Part shown: piece by piece, positions 57,301 to 64,000 of the stretch
How the letters are laid out: every line of letters starts with the position of its first letter
Position numbering within the stretch: the first letter of the stretch is position 1
Origin: Angiostrongylus vasorum
Taxonomy: Eukaryota > Nematoda > Chromadorea > Rhabditida > Metastrongylidae
Direction of reading: 5' to 3'
Length of the DNA stretch: 64,000 bases
Assembly (NCBI GenBank): GCA_018806985.1
Contig: JADANN010000386.1
Location: 248,001 to 312,000, forward strand
Program-made: the position numbers and the translations under genes
The notes under the pieces: model-generated
Told to the model about the DNA's origin: nothing
Database searches by the model: none
What the model saw: the letters and a program-made list of their open reading frames with translations, nothing else

Positions 57301-57886
57301 GAGGACTTCCAGGACCCCCTGGCCCACCTGGAGATCCGGTCCGTTTTTATGGATTACTATCTCATTTCTTTGCTTCGATTTATCATTTCAACGTGATAAG
57401 CTGACAATTTCAGGGTCCCCCCTGGTGAACCTGGACCACAAGGCGAAAAAGGGAGTAGATGGGGTATTGATAGAAAGACCAGGTCCACCAGGAGAACCAG
57501 GTTTACCAGGTACGTTGAAAAGTGCTCTAAAATCACTTTTTTGAAGATGAATGAGATGAAATAGATTACAATCATAGTATTTAGGCCCTCCAGGACCCGG
57601 AGGGCCCTCCAGGTCCTGAAGGTAGACCTGGTGCACCTGGACTTCCTGGTACGTCTCTGTCTTTATGTTTTCTTATAAGCGAAACGTAAGTAAGTAAGTA
57701 AGGATAAGCGAAACGAAAAGTGCAACACAATCGTTTTTAGGCCCACCCGGACCTCAAGGTGACGATGGTGTGCCCGGTCTTCCAGGTCGACCTGGACCAA
57801 CTGGTCGTCCTGGTATACCTGGAAAGCGTGGACAACCTGGGCCATGCTCACACTGCCCACCACCTCGAACTGCTCCTGGTTACTGA
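54361..57886 (+). CDS. Cuticle collagen, six exons, with four +1 frame disruptions
   Basis: Exons: 54361-54544, 56747-56956, 57054-57338, 57414-57509, 57585-57648, 57741-57886. Exon 1 starts [16 protein letters not shown] and holds the nematode collagen N-terminal domain with a membrane anchor ([17 protein letters not shown]...YNYVQ...EVDYC). Exon 2 has an RxxR processing site (NRLPRHA) and a Gly/Tyr/Ser-rich stretch. Exons 3-6 carry CGCG, Gly-X-Y blocks, the break [14 protein letters not shown], and the C-terminus [13 protein letters not shown]. Such proteins are secreted by the hypodermis, cleaved and crosslinked into the cuticle. Frame is lost by one extra base at four places: the A5 run near 57172, the C run near 57418, A5/G3 near 57450 and G3 near 57601. 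Without those four bases the length is exactly 981 nt (326 aa), normal for the family. Homopolymer sequencing errors or an early pseudogene both fit. Confidence 0.88.
55549..55812 (-). repeat. SINE family A copy 11, in collagen intron 1
   Basis: Antisense, near full length, from GCTGTCAGCGTTGATCGATC to ACCACTGCGCTACATGCGC. It is reversed relative to the host gene. Confidence 0.9.
55940..56240. mobile_element. MITE-like long inverted repeat in collagen intron 1
   Basis: The left arm (ATTTATTTATATG...AAACTGATCTT, AGCTGATGCAAGGTTGGTA, then a GTTGTTGTTGTC-rich run) is mirrored by the right arm (AACAACAACAATAAC-rich run, TACCAACCTCGCATCAGCT, AAGATCAGTTTGC, ATATAAATAAATAT). The arms are about 100 bp around a centre of about 80 bp, and no protein is encoded. 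The ends are AT-rich, so exact termini and target duplication are unclear. Confidence 0.75.
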
Positions 57887-60514
57887 CACGTAATCTACAT
57901 TCAAATCTACTTTCTTTTACTTTCATCTGTTCTCATGCTCTTATCTCATGGCTGAAGCATTCCTACTGCTAGTGTGCGGTTACCTAGAACTGTTTTCTAT
58001 ATAAGCTACTTGTTCACAATGGCTACAAGGCCTGGTACAGGCTGTCTCAACAACGTTTACCATATTCGCAATCAGCTCAACCCATGTCTACATTATCCAG
58101 ATGCAATAACCGTCCTGTATCTGTACATTATTGGCAATTCTTTGTCGATTTACCGATAACTGTTACAGATACAACTAATTCGCTTTTCTCTTTCACAAAT
58201 CGCTTTCGTTTAGCTAATCTGGGCCATATTTCACATACATCTTTAAGCTAATAATCCAATCATTCGGCAAATCTTGCTGATGGAGACATATTTTTAAAAA
58301 GATGAAAGAAAATGGGATAGACTCTCATTTCAAAATAACGATGGCTCTGTGGAAATGTTATTTGACAGAAATTTTCCCTAAATTTTCGATTTCAGACTGG
58401 GTAGAGAAAAATTCGCTAGTTCTAACCTGGATAAACGAGTGAAAGTAAATCGTAGTCGCAGTCGGCTTAGCGGTTCCATACATAAAAAATGTACCATCGG
58501 AAATACCTTACAGTTAGTTATTGTAAGGGTGGGGTTGCGATGCGGGAAAGCTGTTCAAAACATTAGTAGTCGTTTCAGAGGATAAAGTGAGATTTATAGC
58601 TTAAAAAAGGAAAATCACCATGAAATAAAATGATGTGCGCTTGCTTACATAGAGCAGCCCTCAATGTTCACCATAAACACATTCATCGCTGCAACCTCAA
58701 CACGACGAAGAAGAGCTAAAATCGCCCCAGGTGTAATTTATTTAATATGTGGCTTTGCGGATATATCATACTAGCAGCTGATATCTTCCTTTGGTTGTGC
58801 TAAGTTTTTTCTCTACCACTCTAATATTTTTTTTTGCCGTCGTTGGCTTCTCGTCTCCGCTATGCAAGCAAAACTCCTGGACACTTCACCACATACGTAA
58901 TTGCTCTCAATGGACCTCACTAATCTCACTAGAACTTTAACACATTTCACCATAACCGTTGTCATTCTTCCTTCCCTTAAATGTTCCCTCTCTGAAGAAG
59001 CCTGATTGTGCTAATTACACATTACGTCAAGCCTCTTAATTTGCCAGAAATGTAAAAGTTTTGAACTTCACAAACGCACACTGTTTCAGAATCACCACTT
59101 TTATTTATTCTCTTCTTTTTCTATGAAAATAACTCGTTTTAGTGGTGAAGGGATAGATGACAGTTCTACGACACGATAACGAGTCATGTTAATATACTCG
59201 GTTGCTCAAGGCAATCTGTTTTCCCCTATGTCGCATAGACAGCCACTCTTGTTCACACCGAAACCCTTTGAACGCTTAGATTCAAGTGTCCCAGAATCTA
59301 AAAAAAATAAAACCAAACTCTTGCCACCAATAACGGACTACCAAACCCCGTGCCACATAAGGATATCAAAAGTTATAAGAAAAATTTCTAAAATATGTCA
59401 TGAATGAACTAGCTGGTTTTTCGACAGCAGACGCTATTCTTTCCATAACTAGAATAACTGAGGAGTTGAGAACATTATAGACTTAAAGAAGATCCTTCGC
59501 TCTATCGTTAGAGGTACGTATGGTGAGGAAGATACAGTTTTTTATATGTTACTGTGGTCCGCCATACAACGACATTGCTGTCAACAGTTTTGGAAGTGTT
59601 TTACAACTTGTGCTGGCTATATTTCAACAGTTTTTGTACCCAAACACTCGATGCTAAAACTCTGATTCACTAAATTAACTGGAAGTGAAGCAGCAGTCGA
59701 TCATCAATCAAATTACCAGTCACTGAACTTGTAAGAGAAGAACTTTTTTTTTGTAAATTACTAACTGTAGGAAATAGCTCTCTAAGGCCATAAGTAACAC
59801 AATATCTTTGCAAGGAATGCTATCGAATGAATACAAAAAAATGTAGGAAAAGTTCTGTTCGTAGAAATGGATCACAGAAAACAGAGGACATCTCTGGAGA
59901 TCATTCTGAGCAAAATGCCCTACCCTTACGTATCTCTCATACAGAGGTCAGGTTGTCGTGTAAGTGCCAAAAAGCCGTGATCTCCAAAAAAAACCCATTC
60001 TTAACTATGCTGAAGTGATGTTCTCAACAATGTCAATGAGAGCGCAAAAAAATTAAATTGCGTTCCACACACAAAAATGGGACCTGGAATTTCGAGTGCA
60101 AATAGCACGGCATCAAAGGCTCGGACAAATATTTAAGCAATGCATTGCAAGTTACTGTCACTGCTTGAGCACGCGAATCTAAATTCTCCGATTTCTTCAT
60201 TGTCATCCCACGAATTACAGTTGTTACAAATCGGCACCGTTTCTACACTTCTTTAGCCTCAAAGACTACGAAAATCAAACAGATACATTGAAAGGGAATA
60301 ACGTTACACTGCCGCTTGTAACCATTCCCCATTATAAAAAGAGAAGTGGCACTTTAGGTAGGAATAGCATCGCTGGCTTAAGGAGACAGCTGTACGATTC
60401 AGTGGGCGGACGGTATACCCCCTTAAATATTTGTGTCACTCATAGCATGTTTTTATCCTAACCACAAAAAAGGCTCAGCTCGCATATCTGTTACAGAGAG
60501 TAAGCACACATAAC
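57887..60514. other. No gene recognised; 3' flank of the collagen gene
   Basis: AT-rich. A frame at 59186-59407 (MSHRQPLLFTPKPFERL...) looks faintly protein-like but has no start context or partner exon. No repeat copies before 60515. Confidence 0.4.
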
Positions 60515-60793
60515 GGCCCGTGTGGCGCAATGGATGGAAGCGCCACTCCGACACGCACGTGGAATCGATCCCCGCGCCCATGCCCCATGAAGCCTTTCAT
60601 CGCTTCGGGGGTCGGCAAATTGGTACCAGACTTGTCTGGGAGGATAGGAGCACTGGCTCAATACATCGGTAGGCCACCGCGAGTCATTGTAAAGGCCAGA
60701 TATGCATTCAGTCACCTCCAACGATACTTAATGAAGTTGAATGCATGGCGCATCCCTCAAGGATTGATCAACGCCGAGAGCTTTATCCTTTTT
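60515..60793 (+). repeat. SINE family A copy 12, the best preserved
   Basis: Head GGCCCGTGTGGCGCAATGG, B-box-like GGAATCGATCCCC, GGTACCAGACTTGTCTGGGA, ATACATCGGTAGGCCACCGC, GATATGCATTCAGTCACCTC and tail GGATTGATCAACGCCGAGAG followed by CTTTATCCTTTTT. Confidence 0.94.
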
Positions 60794-61084
60794 AAACACA
60801 CATAAGTATTGAAGTTGAAGGAATTTGTCCACAAGGAAGAATAAGCAAACAGATCATATTACCAAACTGATGAAAATTAGTGGGGTTGGAATAATGACTT
60901 TTTGACTTTATGGATTTTAAGATAACTTCCTCAATAAAGTATTAATCTATGTATTGTTATTGTATACCATTTTAAAGCTTACTCCTCGCTCAACATTTTG
61001 CCATCTAACGCTTTTTTTTCAAACTCAGCTTGCAATGATATTCTGTTACGATGGTTAAGTTTTTTGTTTACTAGCCTACTCTTT

Positions 61085-61425
61085 CTTCATGGCAGGGTAC
61101 AATGTGAAATGCACCCACAGTGATGCTGAGATATTTGCAAAACTTGGACCCTACGCCAGATTTGAATTCGTGATTACCAGTTCCGGGGCTCACGTATTAG
61201 CCACTGTACCACTGAGATCTTTTCTTTACCTTTCTCTCAGCAACTTTTTCTACCCTGATGGCGCCATCAGCAATCACCCTTCAGCGGGACTGATCATTGG
61301 AACACATATTGGCATTGAACCCAGTTCAGTTACCCAAATGCCATAGCCGAAACCACAATGCTGAATCGGGCCTGAGGTCCATGTTTCGCAAATATCTCGG
61401 CATCATTGTGACATCCCACCAGTTT
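61085..61425 (+). repeat. Family B unit followed by an inverted B fragment
   Basis: Starts TTCATGGCAGGGTACAATGTG, then GTGATGCTGAGATATTTGCA, GCCATCAGCAATCACCCTTC and GCATTGAACCCAGTTCAG. It is followed at 61375-61415 by the reverse start (GTCCATGTTTCGCAAATATC, CGGCATCATTGTGA). The layout mirrors the composite at 20819-21260. Confidence 0.75.
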
Positions 61426-61550
61426 GGCTGAAATGATACTTTCAAGTCATGAAAACCGCATTGTTCTTTTTTTTCACTAATTCAATCTCAGGCATTAAGT
61501 AACGGTAGCAACCTGAAATATCATCGAACCATGATGGACTGTAGTAAAAA

Positions 61551-61816
61551 AGGATAAAGCTGTCGACGTCAATCAGCCTCTGAGGGATGCGCCATGCACT
61601 AAGCTTCATTAAGCATCACTGGGGGTCAATGAATGCATATCTGGCCTCTATAACTACTCATGGTGGCCTACCGATGTGTCGAGCCAGTGCTGCTGTCCTC
61701 CCGGACAAGTATGGTATCAAGTTGCCGATCCCGGAGGGATGGAAGGGTTGGTGAGCCTGAAGTGCGGGATCCTATGTGTGTGCCAGGGCTCCTCCAACCA
61801 CTGCACTACACGCGCC
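61551..61816 (-). repeat. SINE family A copy 13
   Basis: Antisense, near full length. Tail complement AGGATAAAGCTGTCGACGTC, head complement CCACTGCACTACACGCGCC. Confidence 0.9.
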
Positions 61817-63033
61817 GATGAACTATAGTAGTGTTTCCAAACATCTGGTATGCAGATGATTCGAAAGCTTTTATATTGGAGATGTAAACCCTGGTGTCGG
61901 AGAAGTGCTCGAGTGTAACATTTGACAACGACCATTTGAAGGCGAAGGCTAGAGCTGCAGAACCTATTTGAAGGGTGTAGGAAAACTTAGCATTCATGGA
62001 GCAAGAATGGAGGAGCGAAACTCAGTAAATGGGCGGCGCATAAATTGAATTAACTGCAGCCGGTTCGCCGTCCGTTTGCGCTTCATTTAACATTCACGAT
62101 TTAGCAATCACGACGCTTAATCTCGAGTTTTTTGTTGACTGGACAACGCTCATTTTTTTTGTATGGTCATTATTGCTCCTATAGGTGTCATAGCGTCCAC
62201 TACCACGAAACCATTTTAACGCCTATAGGTGTCACTCGTTGCGAGAGTGTTAATGCGCGTTAACGTGTAGAAAACATGATTGTCACCGTGCAGTAAAATA
62301 GAATTGTGTACTTTGACTGAACTCAGTTAATTTTCAGGTTTAAGTTTACACAGCACACACGCGCGTTTAAGTCGTTGACCGTCCCTGGCCATTGCGTTGC
62401 GTGTTGTGCCGTCAGGTGTGGTTGGGCTTCCTTGAGATTGTTTAGATGGCCAATGCACCAAATGTATTGATTAACCTATGGTAATAATGTAATGAGTTTG
62501 CTAAAGCACGTTTTCCAAATTATATTTGGCTATAATATTTTTAACCTATTGGTGATTATTGGGAATGTGATAGCGTAATATTAAATAGTAATTATGTAAA
62601 AGTAGGGCTTAGCAATTGGGATTTGCTGGTTTAAATAAGGCGGTAAGATGGAGGTGATGACTACAAAAAATGCTAACCAAAATAATAAGGTAATGACTTC
62701 AAGGTCTGTTGAACGCATTCTGAGGTAGGCGTTATTTGGCGTAGCTTCTGAGTTTCGCAGAACCTACATACTGCCAGCCGTCTCAAGAAAGAAAGATGGC
62801 CAGTGATGTTGGTCATGCAGAAATTTCATTGGAAATCGATACAGTAGCTTTTGCAGATAAGGTGATGTATGCGGTATGACCAGTATCCAAGCAAGTTGCG
62901 TGACGCTCCCCACGCTTGGATGGGGCGGAGAATGTCACAGTCTCTCGCAACCACGGATGCTGCCTTATCCGGTGGTTATGGAGAGATATCGAGGTAGGGA
63001 AAGCACGTGGCTTTGTGTTGAGTAACTAAATAA

Positions 63034-63223
63034 AGTTAAAAGCTCTCGCGTTGGCGTTGATCAATCCCTGAGAGATGCGCAGTGCATTCTACTTCATTAA
63101 ACATCGTTGGAGGTTACTGAATGCATATCTGGCCTTTGCAATGACTCGTGGGCTACCGATGTATCGAGCCAGTACTGCTGCCCTCCCACAGAAGTCTGGT
63201 ACCAATTCGTCGACCCCCAGAGG
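63034..63223 (-). repeat. SINE family A copy 14, head truncated
   Basis: Antisense, from AAAAGCTCTCGCGTTGGCGT to GTACCAATTCGTCGACCCCC. The rest of the head is replaced by the hairpin sequence starting at 63226. Confidence 0.88.
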
Positions 63224-63225
63224 TA

Positions 63226-63294
63226 AATTCAGTGGCAATTATAGAGATTGTTTTCTACCATACAGAGAACAATCTCTATAATTGTCACTGAATT
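63226..63294. repeat. 27-bp near-perfect hairpin
   Basis: Arms 63226-63252 and 63268-63294 (AATTCAGTGGCAATTATAGA... and ...TATAATTGTCACTGAATT) pair over 27 bases with a single G-U in RNA. They are separated by a 15-base loop (TTCTACCATACAGAG). The size is that of a microRNA precursor, but near-perfect symmetry also fits a tiny palindromic transposon remnant. Confidence 0.8.
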
Positions 63295-63537
63295 CGCTAA
63301 AATTTGACCAGCCAATATTAAATAATTTAGGGGAGAGCAATTACATTGCTGACGTCCTTCCTAATCAATTCCTCTGTCATTCATGCTTAAATGGAATATA
63401 GATTCATTAGACCTAATAAAATTTCTGGGTACTGGGTTATTCACGCTTTAGCAGCCTATTTGATACTAAATACCCAAACGGATATGTTTCGTGAAGAATT
63501 TCTTACTGTCTGGGAGACTCTTTCCTGCTTACCTGAG

Positions 63538-63609
63538 CATCGGTGGTTCAGTGGTAGAATGAGGACGTGTTATGTGGCCGATCCAGAACAGTTTCCTCGT
63601 TGATGCTGC
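63538..63609 (+). pseudogene. tRNA-Gly-like pseudogene (intact 5' half)
   Basis: GCATCGGTGGTTCAGTGGTAGAATG reproduces (written here in two parts: GCATCGGTGGTTCAG, TGGTAGAATG) the acceptor 5' strand and D-arm of eukaryotic tRNA-Gly(GCC), including the A box. After the D-arm the anticodon and T-arms are degraded: no GGTTCGA B box, and only GATGC remains of the 3' acceptor strand. Confidence 0.65.
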
Positions 63610-64000
63610 GAATAACGTCATCTAGTATCGATGTACCGAATACAAATGCAGTTAGTGTTCACAGCGCTTGATTTTTTTGAAGCCTGATAAGCGGAAATTT
63701 CATTTGTATCACAACGCAAACCTCTAGCTTGGACAATGAGAACATTGAACATTTATAAACATGTAAACAATAAGCTAATAGCCAAATCAAAACGAAGTGG
63801 GTGGATTGATTAATTGAGATTGAGAGCAAATAACACATCATATAACTACATCGAAATTAAAACAATAGAAGATAAGTGGAGCGAAAGCTTAGACTAGAAG
63901 AATGAAAACAGGATGAACACTTTATGGACGTTACAAGCTCGACGTTGCGAGTGACTAAGGGTGTCTATGATTGATGCCACAGGAAAGGAGTGGCTACAAT

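Noticed and set aside
57049..57327. Minus-strand Pro/Leu/Ser-rich frame over the collagen exons
   Set aside because: Reverse translation of Gly-X-Y codons gives such frames; the + strand collagen is unambiguous.
59186..59407. 73-codon frame MLIYSVAQG...MSHRQPLLF
   Set aside because: Faintly protein-like, but with no splice partner, no acceptor before the Met and no known motif.
1..64000. CRISPR array, bacterial operon or phage content
   Set aside because: The window shows spliced eukaryotic genes and retroelements. The repeats are dispersed with no regular spacer pattern.

Overview
The window looks like chromosomal DNA of a parasitic nematode, most likely a strongylid (hookworm-type, Ancylostoma/Necator-like) worm. 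Four things point there: short introns with TTTCAG-type 3' splice sites, start codons placed a few bases after a trans-splice acceptor, a six-exon cuticle-collagen gene, and degenerate RTE-type LINE proteins of the kind abundant in hookworm genomes. An exact 22-nt copy of the nematode SL1 spliced-leader exon is also present. Gene density is low and repeats dominate.

Two genes are well supported, both on the + strand. The first (42833-49706, 12 exons, about 580 aa) encodes a secreted, probably GPI-anchored cell-surface protein with three Ig domains and one fibronectin III domain, resembling neuronal adhesion molecules. The second (54361-57886, 6 exons, about 326 aa) is a cuticle collagen with an N-terminal membrane anchor, an RxxR processing site, broken Gly-X-Y blocks and a Cys-containing C-terminus. 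Its exons 3-5 carry four +1 frame disruptions, each at a homopolymer. Weaker gene candidates lie at 3068-3348, 5945-6214, 12650-13480, 23030-23451 (minus) and 54014-54286.

Repeats, left to right. 1.7-10.2 kb: copies of a dispersed family R and a roughly 270-300 bp family B. One B copy is split by a 1.38 kb insertion with a 7-bp target duplication, and this insertion contains the SL1 exon. 11.7-12.5 kb: AT microsatellites with related flanks. 14.1-17.1 kb and 20.1-22.9 kb: two dead antisense RTE-like LINEs, the first split by a SINE and the second by a composite B element with a perfect 12-bp target-site duplication. 28.7-30.7 kb: Penelope-like element remains, including a GIY-YIG endonuclease fragment. 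Across the window: at least 14 copies of a tRNA-derived SINE (family A), a head-swapped relative, and a third unrelated tRNA-like SINE. 51.3-51.7 kb: a tandem B dimer. 55.9-56.2 kb: a long inverted-repeat (MITE-like) element in collagen intron 1. 63.2-63.6 kb: a 27-bp hairpin and a tRNA-Gly 5'-half pseudogene.

The genes show no shared pathway. The two solid ones both make extracellular products, a neuronal-type surface receptor and an exoskeleton collagen. Exon models come from splice-site and phase matching by eye, without transcript or homology searches.
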